From Candidatus Aminicenantota bacterium (GTDB taxonomy: Bacteria > Acidobacteriota > Aminicenantia > S016-38): 64,000 nt of DNA. The DNA lies in the NCBI GenBank assembly GCA_027068075.1, contig JAMOUJ010000006.1, positions 1 to 64,000 on the forward strand, written 5' to 3'. The notes under the pieces were generated by a model that saw only the letters and a list, made by a program, of their open reading frames with translations, searched no databases and was not told the origin of the DNA. Shown here one piece after another: positions 42,899 to 51,583 of the stretch (position 1 is the stretch's first letter; every line of letters begins with the position of its first letter). The position numbers and the translations under genes are program-made.

Positions 42899-43713
42899 AA
42901 TTCCACCACCTGATAACTGGTTTTTCCCAGGCCCATTTTTTCGGCGGTGATGAGCCAGTGGGGAAACCTCTTTTCCTCCTTCAGGGAGGGCAGTCCCGCC
43001 CTGGCCCTGAACTTCTCTACGAGGCTCCAGCCGAAGTGGTCCACCGCCACGGGGTCCTCCCCCATGATGATGAGACCCGGGGTGGCGAACCACCGGGAGT
43101 GGTAGGATGGTCCCCGGTGGAATTGAACCCGGGTGGCGTCTATCACGGTGAGGGTGTGGTGGGAGGATACGGGCTCTGAGGCGAAGACCTGGGGAATGAA
43201 GGGATCGCACCCGTCGTCGTGATACTTATTGGGGTTGTGGATGGCTCCGTAGTAGTTCTTCATGCCCAGGGTAACCCCGGCTATGTCGTGATCCTTGAGC
43301 ACCGCCAGGGAGATGGAGGCCCGGGAAAAGACCTGGATTTTTGAGAACAGGGACCCCACTTCCCCGTAGGAGTAGAGTTCTTCGGAAAAGCCCACCCTGG
43401 GGGAGTCGGTGGCCAGAACCTTTATCCGTCCCCTTCTCTTTATCCGGTATCCCGCCCTCCTAAGTTCCCATTCGCTCCTGTCCCATATTATCGCCTCCTC
43501 TGCTCCGGCTTCCACGGCCAGTTGAGCCAGGGCGTTGGCCAGGCCCGGGGATGTGGAGATTTTTCTCCCTCCCAGGGTGTTTACCTTGAGGGACAGGGTT
43601 CCTCTGGGAAAAAGCCTGCGGAGGCAGGTCCTATTGGACTTGCAGAGGGCCGAAATCCCCTTTTTCAGGGCCGAGGAGAAGTCCCCCCTCACCCTTACGA
43701 CTAAAACCCTCAT
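42895..43713 (-). CDS. DUF362 family protein, no leader
   Basis: 272 residues, second DUF362 member in the window. Landmarks: LSLKVNTLGGRKISTSPGLA, VLKDHDIAGVTLGMKNYYGA followed by IHNPNKYHDDGCDPFIPQVF, and ATPGLIIMGEDPVAVDHFGW. There is no Tat leader, unlike the paralog at 17025-17870, so it is probably cytoplasmic. It is followed by the AmrS-like gene with an ATGA overlap. Its start is 12 bases after the PQQ-like gene and has its own extended -10 promoter exactly 6 bases before the ATG. The family's activity is not settled; pairing with a radical SAM gene suggests an electron or metal-cofactor role. Confidence 0.87.
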   Translation of the reverse strand: MRVLVVRVRGDFSSALKKGISALCKSNRTCLRRLFPRGTLSLKVNTLGGRKISTSPGLANALAQLAVEAGAEEAIIWDRSEWELRRAGYRIKRRGRIKVLATDSPRVGFSEELYSYGEVGSLFSKIQVFSRASISLAVLKDHDIAGVTLGMKNYYGAIHNPNKYHDDGCDPFIPQVFASEPVSSHHTLTVIDATRVQFHRGPSYHSRWFATPGLIIMGEDPVAVDHFGWSLVEKFRARAGLPSLKEEKRFPHWLITAEKMGLGKTSYQVVEL

Positions 43714-43728
43714 AATAAGATTTTATCA
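43714..43728 (-). promoter_or_regulatory. Extended -10 promoter for a leaderless DUF362-AmrS message
   Basis: On the minus strand TGA then TAAAAT (43725-43720), six bases, then the ATG. It overlaps the end of the PQQ-like gene. The spacing puts the start on the ATG. Confidence 0.6.
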
Positions 43729-44712
43729 CCTTTTGAACACGGTGACCTTTCCGTCAAGAGTTAAAAGAAGGAGGAAGCCCCGGGTAACCAGGGGCGGAGA
43801 GTAGGAGGGGCCGCCGGCATAGGCCGTTTTCAGGAGACTTCCCCGAAAATCCAGTTGATAGAGGAAGCCGGAACTGTCCACCACGAAGATAAAGGAGTTC
43901 TTTACCAGGGGCTTTGCCACCACCCTGGACCTGGTTTTGAACCTCCAGCGGACCCTTCCCCCTTCATCCAGGAGGAGCACTTCCCTGCCCGGGGCCAGGA
44001 CCATGGAGTTTTTCAGGGCCGCGGGGGGAGCCACCAGGGGGGCCCCGAAGACCTTTTTCCACTTTATTTTACAGTCTTCGTCGGAGAAAAGGAGGGTTTT
44101 TCCCATGGTGAAGGCGAGGCGGTCCCCCCGGGGGGATATGTGAAGGGGACCCGGCCATGGCCTGGAAAAGGTGCAAAACACCCTTCCCTGGGAGGAAAGA
44201 CCGTAGAGGTCCCCCCTTATGTTTCCTATGTAAACGGCCTTCCCCATTTTTACAGGGGCCGAATAAAAGGGACCCGAAAGCCTCTTTCTCCACAGAACCC
44301 TTCCGGTCTCCAGGGAGAGTTTGTATAAGATACCCCGGGCGGTTCCCGCGTAAAGAGCCCCACCGTCCACCAGGGCCTTAGCCAGAAAGGAATCCCGCCT
44401 TCTCAGGGACCAGAGGGGTTTTGCCCCCTTCAGGTCAAAACAGTGGAGGAAACCCCGGAGGGTGGGGACGACGAGGAGGTCGTGGACGAGGCTTTCCCCC
44501 ATGAGCCGGGTCCCGGGAAACCTCCGATGCAGGGAAACCGTCCTTTTCTCCAGGTCCAGGACGAAAAACCCGGCGGTTCCCACCAGGACCGCCTTCCCTC
44601 GCCAGAGGAGGGGGGTGGAGTGGGTGAAGTTGTCCCTCAGGTGGAGTTCCCAGTAGGGGGTAAGGGCCGCCATGGGAAAAACCAGGAATAGGATCAGGAT
44701 TTTACGAAACAT
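43726..44712 (-). CDS. PQQ-like beta-propeller protein, secreted
   Basis: 328 residues with a signal peptide (1-17, PMAAL). The body is a series of 35-45-residue units with Trp-docking-like endings: FVLDLEKRTVSLHRRF, LHCFDLKGAKPLWSLRR, LYKLSLETGRVLWRKRL, CKIKWKKVFGAPLVAP, LDEGGRVRWRFKTRSRV. This fits a PQQ_2/BamB-like propeller of about seven blades. It lacks cofactor-binding residues of true quinoproteins, so a scaffold role is more likely. It overlaps the glycosyltransferase end by 11 bases. Confidence 0.85.
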   Translation of the reverse strand: MFRKILILFLVFPMAALTPYWELHLRDNFTHSTPLLWRGKAVLVGTAGFFVLDLEKRTVSLHRRFPGTRLMGESLVHDLLVVPTLRGFLHCFDLKGAKPLWSLRRRDSFLAKALVDGGALYAGTARGILYKLSLETGRVLWRKRLSGPFYSAPVKMGKAVYIGNIRGDLYGLSSQGRVFCTFSRPWPGPLHISPRGDRLAFTMGKTLLFSDEDCKIKWKKVFGAPLVAPPAALKNSMVLAPGREVLLLDEGGRVRWRFKTRSRVVAKPLVKNSFIFVVDSSGFLYQLDFRGSLLKTAYAGGPSYSPPLVTRGFLLLLTLDGKVTVFKR

Positions 44713-46627
44713 CCTTCCACCCCTTCAGGGAGAATAGGTAAACAAAGGGAGAGAAGGGCGAAGTGTATCTGGGCAGACCGAAGAACAGCAGAACCATCAG
44801 GATAAATCCTCCGAGGGTCACCAGGGGAAACCTGAATTTTCCCGGGTTTTTCAGGGATGTTAAGACCCCCACCAGGGCCAGAAGGTAAAGAACCAGTTTA
44901 ACCCCTTCGGAAAAGGGGGTGTAGAACTTGAACCTCAGGAGGGAGATTCCGTAATGCTTTTCGCCGGGAACCCCCGGGGGATGCCATTGGCGGTTCTTAG
45001 GTTCCTTCCAGAAGGCCCAGTAAAGTTTCAGGGGGATCAGGCGGAGGATGTTGCCGGGATGGCGGAGGTTGTAGGCGATGATTTCCCGGACGGAGGTGGG
45101 GTCGTGGCCCATCCTCTCCCATTTCCTTATCACCGAGGCCGGCACCAGCCACCCTCCGTTGGAGAAGGGGGAATTCCCCTCCAGGAAGGTGTAGGGTCCG
45201 GCCCTGCTGACGGGGACGAGCCTTTTTTCCTTCAGGGAGCACCTGATGGACCACGGACCCACCACCAGGAGAAGGGCGAAGAGCAGAGCCAGACCTTCCC
45301 TCCTCTTTTTAACGGCGGGCCACAGTGGGGCGAAGACCAGGGCAATGGGCCTTATGAGGGAGGACAACCCCAGGAGTCCTCCGGTCCAGAACGCCGCCCT
45401 CCCTTCCGTCCTTCCCAGGAGGTAGAAGCCCAGGAGAAAGAAGGGCAGGAATAGGCCTTCAGATTCCACGCTGGCGAAGTATATGGTGTATCCTGACAGA
45501 CCCGTAAGGACCACCAGGGCCGCAGGAGGCAACCGATATTCCTCCCCTATCTTCTTCAAGACGAGGAGGGCCATAAGAAAGAGAAGGGTTTTAAAAAAAA
45601 TGTAGGCGGTCCAGTTTCTGGAGAAAAGCCATACGAAGAGGGCGTTGTAGTAAATCGTCCCCGGTGGCCAGTGGCAGGGTCCGTTTCCCCCCACCAGTAT
45701 TTCCTCGCCGAAGGAGAAACCCCGCAGGAGGCTTTCCGCCCGTATCAGGTATTCCCATGTATCAAAGTAGAGAAAACCTCCGGGACTGACCCTGTAGAAA
45801 TAGAGCCCCTGGAGAAGGAACAGGAAACCCAGGATTACCAGAAGTAAAACTAAAGAAAATCTGAGGCCTCGCACCCTTTTCCACATAAAAAGAAAAAGAA
45901 GGGAAAAAGGCAGGAGAAAAATCTCCAGCAGATGCCAGGGGAAAAATACTGGAAAGGTTCTGTCGCCTACCCGAATAAGCGTCCCTTCCTTTTTGATCAA
46001 AAGGGTATCCACCCTGACTATCTTGAAGTTTTTGAGGGAGAACAGGATGCCTTTGGGGACCCACATGTGAACTCCCCGGGGTGTTTTCCTGGCTCTTCCC
46101 ACGAAGGTTATCACCCGGTGCCCTTTTCCCCTCAACCCCATTACCGGATGCCCGTCCACGAAAATTTTCCCCCGCCCCACGGAAAACCTGATGCTTCCCC
46201 GGTAAAAATTGAGGGCGTAAATCCCCACCAGGAGGGCCATGGCCACGAGGGCCGCATACCGTAGGTTTTTCCGGAGGCGCAGGGCCAGGCGGAGGGTCGT
46301 GGCCAGAACCAGGGCCGAAAGGAGAAAATACCAGTAGAAGTAAAAAGTCGGTTTCCCCCGGAGCAGGAGTTCGGACTCAAGCATAAAGGGTCTGGAGAAG
46401 TAAATTGCCCTGGAGGAGAGGAACAGGGCGTAAAGGTTGAAGGCAAAGAGAAAGAGGGCCGTTTTTCGGTCCTTTTTTGAGACCAGGTAGATGGAGGTCA
46501 GAAGGGCCAGTTGGGCGGCCAGGAAAAACGGTGTGGCGGCAAAGGGAAAGGAGTAAAACCCGGGATAGTTCACCGTGCCGATGGCGGCCAGGAGAAGGAA
46601 GGGGCCCCATTTTTTCGTTGAAACCAT
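44702..46627 (-). CDS. GT-C fold glycosyltransferase, multi-pass membrane protein
   Basis: 641 residues. Two hydrophobic halves. The N-terminal 250 residues have about six helices with a basic soluble insert (residues about 145-215, GKIFVDGHPVMGLRGKG). From about 270 a GT-C-like core begins: FDTWEYLIRAESLLRG (with the acidic residue expected in the first loop), FASVESEGLFLPFFLLGFYL, GLLGLSSLIRPIALVFAPLW, and a C-terminal helix set. It resembles ArnT/PMT-type transferases that use a polyprenyl-phosphate sugar. Sugar and acceptor are unknown. First gene of the minus operon. Confidence 0.82.
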   Translation of the reverse strand: MVSTKKWGPFLLLAAIGTVNYPGFYSFPFAATPFFLAAQLALLTSIYLVSKKDRKTALFLFAFNLYALFLSSRAIYFSRPFMLESELLLRGKPTFYFYWYFLLSALVLATTLRLALRLRKNLRYAALVAMALLVGIYALNFYRGSIRFSVGRGKIFVDGHPVMGLRGKGHRVITFVGRARKTPRGVHMWVPKGILFSLKNFKIVRVDTLLIKKEGTLIRVGDRTFPVFFPWHLLEIFLLPFSLLFLFMWKRVRGLRFSLVLLLVILGFLFLLQGLYFYRVSPGGFLYFDTWEYLIRAESLLRGFSFGEEILVGGNGPCHWPPGTIYYNALFVWLFSRNWTAYIFFKTLLFLMALLVLKKIGEEYRLPPAALVVLTGLSGYTIYFASVESEGLFLPFFLLGFYLLGRTEGRAAFWTGGLLGLSSLIRPIALVFAPLWPAVKKRREGLALLFALLLVVGPWSIRCSLKEKRLVPVSRAGPYTFLEGNSPFSNGGWLVPASVIRKWERMGHDPTSVREIIAYNLRHPGNILRLIPLKLYWAFWKEPKNRQWHPPGVPGEKHYGISLLRFKFYTPFSEGVKLVLYLLALVGVLTSLKNPGKFRFPLVTLGGFILMVLLFFGLPRYTSPFSPFVYLFSLKGWKDVS

Positions 46628-46642
46628 ACGCTCCCCCGGAAA

Positions 46643-46671
46643 TTTTAAAATCTTATAGAGGGCGGTTCAAG
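46643..46671 (-). promoter_or_regulatory. Sigma-70 promoter of the glycosyltransferase operon
   Basis: On the minus strand TTGAAC (46671-46666), 17 bases, TAAAAT (46648-46643), then 14 bases with GGGGGAG before the ATG. Its leader would be about 8 bases. It faces and overlaps the SpoIID-like promoter. Confidence 0.65.
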
Positions 46672-46675
46672 GTTT

Positions 46676-46690
46676 TGTTATAATGGGTCT
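46676..46690 (+). promoter_or_regulatory. Extended -10 promoter for a leaderless SpoIID-like message
   Basis: TGT then TATAAT (46679-46684), six bases, ATG at 46691. No Shine-Dalgarno fits in the six bases. Confidence 0.7.
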
Positions 46691-48568
46691 ATGAAAAAAG
46701 CACTGATATTCTTGTTGCCCATACTGTGGATTCTCTGGGGATGCTCGCCGAGACAGACCCCATCCCGTTTTTCCTCCCCGCCGGTGGAGGTGAAGATATT
46801 TGAGGGTCAGAAGGTGGAGGTGGGTGGAAATGAATTCCTCATAGGAATAGAAAAAAAGAAGTTTCGCCTGAGTTCTCCCGTGGTCTTCTATGCGGCAAAG
46901 GGGAGTAAGTATTATTCCCTGGACCTGGGGGAGATAACCGGAGACAGGGTAAATCTGGACCCCGGGGAGTTCATCCTGGAAAAGGACGGAAAACTTCACC
47001 TATTTTACGGGAAATACAAAACCCGGGAGGAGGTCCAGAAGGAAATAAAAAAGAGGGGGGAGGGGGTTCCCGTTCTGCTCTGGGAGAAGGAGGAGAAGGG
47101 AGTCAAGGTGAACCTGGGGGGAGAGTGGTATCAGGCGCCAAGAATGGAAATTTATCCTGAGGCTGGACTGCTGAGGGTGGGAAAGGGGAGGTACCGGGGA
47201 AGTTTGGAGATAAGGGAGAGCGCCCGGGGGCTGGAGGTGGTAAACCGGTTGAGGGTGGAGGATTTCCTTAAGGGTTGCGGAATGCGGTGGAAGGACCTCG
47301 GGGCGGAAGCCTCCAGGGCCATGGCGGTGGTCCTCAGAACCAACGCCTTGGTGGAGCACTCCCCCCTGGATCCGGAGAAGTTCGGCTACCAGGGCGTAAA
47401 GGGGGAAAGGGCCGATTTTTCCCGCGCCGTGGAGGATACCAGGGGATTGGTCCTTCGCTACCGGGGAGAGATGGAGAAGGTGCCCTTCACCCTCTCCTGC
47501 GGGGGGCAGACCGAGGACGGGGGACTTCCCTATCTCCGCAGTTACAGGTGCTGGAAGAGGGGAAGGGCGGTAATCACATCGGAAATTCCCCATTTTTCCC
47601 CCGGGCTTTCGGTAATGGAGGCCCTGGGCATTTTGAGGGTGGACGAGGAGGACGCAGAGATGCCGAATTCCCAACTTCAGGAATGGCTCTGGAGTTTCTC
47701 CAGATTCGTCTCCGCCCCCAGATTTTACCCCCTGGAGGGGGAAGGCAAAAGGGCTTTCCTTCAGGCCCTGGGAAAGACTTTGATGGATTTAAAAGCCGGG
47801 GAGACCCCGGAACCCCTGGAGTATCTTCTGGACGCCTCCATCATAAGGGAGGACGACCTCAGGGAAGAAGGCATAACCCAGGAGGATGCGGCCTCCATCC
47901 TCTATTCTTCCCTGGTCTATCTGAACGCCGTTCCCTGGAAAAGGGGGGAAATTAAAATCGTTCAGAGCAGGGTTACGGTGGATGGGAAGGAAATAAGGTC
48001 TCCCCTTCTTTTCAGAGCCAACAAGGAGGGGTTGATCCCCGCTTCCGTTCTTCTGGTCTTTGACGGGGAAAAAATAACCTTCCTCCGGGATGCCTCCGGA
48101 AGAATAACGGCCCTGCTGGGGGACGGTTTCTCCGGGGCCGGGGAGGAGGTGGTTTGGAGGAAACGGTACAGCCTGGACGCCCTCAAGGCCAGGCTCAATT
48201 ACTTTTTTCCCGTGGGGGAGGTCCAGGATCTGGTGGTAAAGGACAGGTATCCATCCGGGAGGGTGAAGTCCCTGGAGGTGGAGGGGGAAAGCGATTTTTA
48301 CCTCCTTAACGAGGACGAAATACTGAAGTTTCTGGCCCTGCCCTCCACCTGGTTTGTTCTGGACAGGGAATACGACGAAGACGGCAACATTGAGGGCTTT
48401 TTCTTCATCGGCGTGGGAAGGGGAAAGGGCCTGGGCATGTGCCTCATGGGGGCCCGGAGGATGGCAAGGAAGGGTAAAAACTTCCGCCAGATATTGGGAG
48501 CGTTCTATAACATGGAAATAAAGGGGGTAAAAATTGGAGGAGAAGGCAAAAAGAGAAAAAGAAATTGA
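46691..48568 (+). CDS. SpoIID-like lipoprotein, divergent active region
   Basis: 625 residues. Lipoprotein leader with Cys18 (LWGCSP). A SpoIID-type domain (about 160-300) can be followed: GSLEIRESARGLEVVNRLRV then EDFLKGCG, EASRAMAVVLRTNALVEH and a C-terminal GRGKGLGMCLMGARRMARKG at about 575-595, which match 'VEDYLKGV...EALKAQAVAARTYAL' and 'GHGVGMSQWGA' of SpoIID. Two usual key features differ: the Glu expected after VEDYLKGV is missing, and GHGVGMSQ is GKGLGMCL. Peptidoglycan lytic activity is therefore questionable. It heads an operon of five overlapping genes. Confidence 0.8.
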   Translation: MKKALIFLLPILWILWGCSPRQTPSRFSSPPVEVKIFEGQKVEVGGNEFLIGIEKKKFRLSSPVVFYAAKGSKYYSLDLGEITGDRVNLDPGEFILEKDGKLHLFYGKYKTREEVQKEIKKRGEGVPVLLWEKEEKGVKVNLGGEWYQAPRMEIYPEAGLLRVGKGRYRGSLEIRESARGLEVVNRLRVEDFLKGCGMRWKDLGAEASRAMAVVLRTNALVEHSPLDPEKFGYQGVKGERADFSRAVEDTRGLVLRYRGEMEKVPFTLSCGGQTEDGGLPYLRSYRCWKRGRAVITSEIPHFSPGLSVMEALGILRVDEEDAEMPNSQLQEWLWSFSRFVSAPRFYPLEGEGKRAFLQALGKTLMDLKAGETPEPLEYLLDASIIREDDLREEGITQEDAASILYSSLVYLNAVPWKRGEIKIVQSRVTVDGKEIRSPLLFRANKEGLIPASVLLVFDGEKITFLRDASGRITALLGDGFSGAGEEVVWRKRYSLDALKARLNYFFPVGEVQDLVVKDRYPSGRVKSLEVEGESDFYLLNEDEILKFLALPSTWFVLDREYDEDGNIEGFFFIGVGRGKGLGMCLMGARRMARKGKNFRQILGAFYNMEIKGVKIGGEGKKRKRN

Positions 48569-48977
48569 GAGGGTAATCGGTCTTATTATGGAGCGGTGCC
48601 ACATTCCCGAGGAGGATGTGGCCATTCTGGCCTATGTTCCGGAGGAGGACATGCTGGAATTCCTGTACCCTCCTGCCCTGGTGGATTCGGGGACCATACC
48701 GGTGAATTCCCCGGATTCCCTGGCCGCCCGGGTTTTCCGCTCTGGAAAATCCTTCCTGTCCAATAATTTTCAGGATGTGAGGCATCTGAGTTTCTTCACC
48801 AGGTTTACCAAGGACAAAAGGCCTATTCTTAAAATAATGGCGGTTCCCATCCTGAAGGACGGCAAGCCCGTGGGCGTGATAGAGGTTTCCAGCCGGGAGG
48901 TCCACCGCAACTTCACCCGGGAGGAACTTCTGTCCCTGGAGCAGGTGGCGGAGATTCTGGGGAAGGTTCTGGGATGA
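48534..48977 (+). CDS. GAF domain protein
   Basis: 147 residues, a single GAF domain: VAILAYVPEEDMLEFLYPPA, then SPDSLAARVFRSGKSFLSNN and MAVPILKDGKPVGVIEVSSR. It has no output domain, so it may bind a small ligand and act on a partner. Start TTG is chosen for the GGGGG run 6 bases upstream; a later ATG at 48588 would remove the first helix. It overlaps the SpoIID-like gene by 35 bases and pyrE by ATGA. Confidence 0.82.
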   Translation: MEEKAKREKEIERVIGLIMERCHIPEEDVAILAYVPEEDMLEFLYPPALVDSGTIPVNSPDSLAARVFRSGKSFLSNNFQDVRHLSFFTRFTKDKRPILKIMAVPILKDGKPVGVIEVSSREVHRNFTREELLSLEQVAEILGKVLG

Positions 48978-49507
48978 AGGAGAGGCTGCGGAACCTCATA
49001 AGGGAGGTGTCCCTGACCTTTGGGGATTTCCTTCTGGCCTCCGGGGAACGGTCCAATTATTACATTGACCTTAGAATGACCAGCCTCCATCCTGAGGGTT
49101 TGGCCCTGGCCTCCAGCCTCCTTGCCGACATGCTGAGGGAGGATGTGGATGCCGTGGGGGGAATGGGTCTGGGAGCCTACCCTCTGGTGAGCGGGATAAT
49201 CTTAGAGACCTACCGGAGGGGAAGGCCGGTGAAGGGTTTTCTCATCCGAAAGGAGAAGAAGGCCTACGGACGGGGAAAGAAGGTGGAAGGGTGGCTTGAG
49301 AGGGGCCAAAGGGTGGCCCTGGTGGAGGATGTGGTTACCACCGGCGGTTCTCTACTGCGGGCCGCCGGGGAGGTGGAGGCCGCCGGGGGAGAGGTGGTCC
49401 AGGTCCTGGCGGTGCTGGACCGGGGGGGAGGTCCCAGGATAACTCCCCTTTATCCCTTCTCCAGCATATTCACCGTGGAGGAAATATTAGGAGGTAAAGA
49501 TGGATAG
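48974..49507 (+). CDS. pyrE: Orotate phosphoribosyltransferase
   Basis: 177 residues. Joins orotate and PRPP to orotidine monophosphate in pyrimidine synthesis, in the cytoplasm. LLASGERSNYYIDLRMTSL is the orotate-binding start, GFLIRKEKKAYGRGKKVEG the flexible catalytic loop, and VALVEDVVTTGGSL the PRPP-binding motif. A complete short-form enzyme. It is the only pyr gene here, so the pathway is dispersed. It overlaps the SPFH gene by 8 bases. Confidence 0.94.
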   Translation: MKERLRNLIREVSLTFGDFLLASGERSNYYIDLRMTSLHPEGLALASSLLADMLREDVDAVGGMGLGAYPLVSGIILETYRRGRPVKGFLIRKEKKAYGRGKKVEGWLERGQRVALVEDVVTTGGSLLRAAGEVEAAGGEVVQVLAVLDRGGGPRITPLYPFSSIFTVEEILGGKDG

Positions 49508-50345
49508 ATTAAAGGGGTACTTAAAAATAGCCGGTTTCTTCTTTGCGGTGCTTTTTCTGCTGGTGTTCATCTTCCGAACCTACATCATAGTGGACCCCGG
49601 CGAAAGGGCCGTCATTTTCAACAAAATCACGGGAAACCTCCGGGTGGCCGAGCCCGGATTTCACATATTGGTTCCCTTCGTGGAGACTCCCACCGTATAC
49701 GATGTGAAGGTTCAAACCTACACCATGAGCAAGACCCAGTGGGAGGGGGAAGTAAAGGGGGACGATAGCCTCAAGGCCCTCACCAGGGAAGGTTTAATAG
49801 TCTTCCTGGACATTTCCGTCCGGTTTCATCCCGATCCGGAAAGGCTGGCGGAACTCCACCGGAAAATAGGACCCGAATACATAAACAAGGTGGTGAGGCC
49901 CCAGGTCAGGAGCATCGCCCGCCTCACCATTTCGGGATACTCGGTGGAGGAGATATACTCCGGAAAAAGGGAACTCATCCAGAGAACCATAGAGGAAAAA
50001 CTCCGAAAGAGGTTTGAGGAGAACTTCGTGGTTCTGGACGAGGTCCTCCTCCGGGATGTTCGGTTCACTCCCGACTTTGAAAAGGCCATAGAGCGGAAGC
50101 AGATAGCCCAGCAGGAGGCCCAGCGCATGAAGTATGTTCTTCAGAAGGAGGAAATGGAGAAGAAGAGAAAAATCATTGAGGCCCAGGGCGAGGCCGAGGC
50201 CCTGAGGCTTAAGGGAAAGGCCCTGGCGGAAAATCCCCAACTCATCCAGTACGAATACATAAAGAAGATAGCCCCCACCGTCCAGACCATAATCACCGAC
50301 GGTAAAACCATAATAAGCCTTGGGGATATTTTTAAGAAAAAATAG
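49500..50345 (+). CDS. SPFH/prohibitin family membrane protein
   Basis: 281 residues. One N-terminal membrane helix (about 10-28), then the SPFH domain (about 30-215): YIIVDPGERAVIFNKITGNL, PGFHILVPFVETPTVYDVKV, VNKVVRPQVRSIAR-like and ELIQRTIEEKLRKRFEENFV. A coiled coil (AQQEAQRMKYVLQKEEMEKK) follows and the protein ends in Lys. It is closest to prohibitin; such proteins form ring assemblies that regulate membrane proteases. Ribosome site AGGAGGTAAAG; overlaps pyrE and tsaC. Confidence 0.9.
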   Translation: MDRLKGYLKIAGFFFAVLFLLVFIFRTYIIVDPGERAVIFNKITGNLRVAEPGFHILVPFVETPTVYDVKVQTYTMSKTQWEGEVKGDDSLKALTREGLIVFLDISVRFHPDPERLAELHRKIGPEYINKVVRPQVRSIARLTISGYSVEEIYSGKRELIQRTIEEKLRKRFEENFVVLDEVLLRDVRFTPDFEKAIERKQIAQQEAQRMKYVLQKEEMEKKRKIIEAQGEAEALRLKGKALAENPQLIQYEYIKKIAPTVQTIITDGKTIISLGDIFKKK

Positions 50346-50919
50346 CCCGGAGGCCCTCTCTGCCTTCCTTAGGACGGTGGAGGGGGAAGGGGTGGTTTTT
50401 CATCCCACGGATACCGTTTACGGCCTGGGGGCCTGTGCCTTTTCCCGGCGTGCCCTCAGGAGGGTTTTCCTCCTGAAGGGAAGGAGGCAGGAAAATCCCC
50501 TGCTAATTTTGACGACCCCCGGAAGGCTTCTGGAGGTGGCTTCCCACATCCCCAATTCCCTCCGGAGGATCTGGGATGAATTCCTGGCCGAGCCCATCAC
50601 CGCCATACTCCCTGCCCGCCATCCCCGGCCATACATCACCGCCCGGGGTAAAATAGGCGTGAGGATCCCGGCGGAGCCCTTTCTTCTTGAGGCCCTGAGC
50701 ATCCTCAAGTGCCCCCTGGCCTCCACCAGCGCCAACCCCTCGGGCAGGGTTCTTTCCCTTCCCCGGGCCCTGGAGTATTTCCAGGACAAGGTGGACCTGG
50801 TGCTTTTGGGGGAAGACCCCGGGACCCTGCCCTCCACCGTAATTGACTTCACGCAGAACCCTCCCCGGCTGGTGAGGAGGGGAGCGTATTTGCCTAAGTC
50901 CTTTCCGCTAAAACGATGA
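50320..50919 (+). CDS. tsaC: TsaC/YrdC-like threonylcarbamoyl-AMP synthase
   Basis: 199 residues, makes the activated intermediate for t6A37 in tRNA. GVVFHPTDTVYGLGACAFS, the KGRRQENPLLI ATP-binding segment, VRIPAEPFLLEALSILKCPL then ASTSANPSGR are typical. Short form without the C-terminal Sua5 domain. The start is TTG inside the SPFH gene; no ATG gives a complete N-terminus, so start confidence is moderate. It converges with the methyltransferase gene and overlaps it by 26 bases. Confidence 0.88.
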   Translation: MGIFLRKNSPEALSAFLRTVEGEGVVFHPTDTVYGLGACAFSRRALRRVFLLKGRRQENPLLILTTPGRLLEVASHIPNSLRRIWDEFLAEPITAILPARHPRPYITARGKIGVRIPAEPFLLEALSILKCPLASTSANPSGRVLSLPRALEYFQDKVDLVLLGEDPGTLPSTVIDFTQNPPRLVRRGAYLPKSFPLKR

Positions 50920-51517
50920 ACCCCTCCGCCGGGTTTCCGTGCATGGTGGTGAAGGGGCGTTTTTTAAATTTAAGGACTTTGAAGCGGGCGAGGCCCAGAA
51001 GGCCCATAAGTTCCTCCTGGCTTACATGGCGGAAGATGCCCCCGTGGGAGGAGCGGAAGACCCCGTATTTCCCGAATTCCCGCCGTCCCGCCTCGTATTT
51101 TTCCCGGTAAAATTCGTTCAAGGCGAAGGCCGCCAGAAACAACCTTCCCCCCTCCTTAAGAACCCTGTGGGCCTCAAGAAAAACCCTTTTTCTGAGTTCG
51201 TCCTCTATAAGGGAGGAGAGGACCCCCACCAGGAACGCGGCGGAGAATTTTTCCCCGGCAAAGGGCAGGGCTTCTGCCCTTCCCTGGACCACCCGGGCGA
51301 AATCTATTTTCAACAGTGGGGGGAAGACGAAGTCCACCCCGAAAAGTCGGCGGAAGCCCATGCGGCGAAGATGCAAGAGTAGTCGGCCCGGACCGCAACC
51401 GATGTCCAGAAGGGCCGAAGAGGCCGGGATACCCTCCAGGTCTTCCTCCCGGGGAAGGGGAGCCGAATAATCCCCGCCCTTTTCCCAGATTGGACTGTTT
51501 CTAAAATTCTTTTCCAT
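50894..51517 (-). CDS. Class I SAM-dependent methyltransferase
   Basis: 207 residues. SAM motif I LLDIGCGPGRLLLHLRRMGF, VDFVFPPLLKIDF, VQGRAEALPF, and VLKEGGRLFLAAFALNEFY place it in the Methyltransf_11/25 group. The acceptor is not predictable. It stands alone, divergent from the large secreted protein. A TAAAAT ends 10 bases before the ATG, which has no Shine-Dalgarno. Confidence 0.87.
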   Translation of the reverse strand: MEKNFRNSPIWEKGGDYSAPLPREEDLEGIPASSALLDIGCGPGRLLLHLRRMGFRRLFGVDFVFPPLLKIDFARVVQGRAEALPFAGEKFSAAFLVGVLSSLIEDELRKRVFLEAHRVLKEGGRLFLAAFALNEFYREKYEAGRREFGKYGVFRSSHGGIFRHVSQEELMGLLGLARFKVLKFKKRPFTTMHGNPAEGFIVLAERT

Positions 51518-51523
51518 TTAAAC

Positions 51524-51551
51524 TTGAATTTTATCTTTTAAGGATTATAAT
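51524..51551 (+). promoter_or_regulatory. Promoter of the large secreted protein gene, facing the methyltransferase promoter
   Basis: TTGAAT (51524-51529), 16 bases, TATAAT (51546-51551). An in-frame ATG lies 5 bases after it (51557) and a second, with AAGGAGG, at 51584. On the minus strand TAAAAT (51533-51528) overlaps the plus -35, so the two units compete. Confidence 0.65.
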
Positions 51552-51583
51552 GAAGGATGGAATTATCTTCAAGGAGGTTTTGC

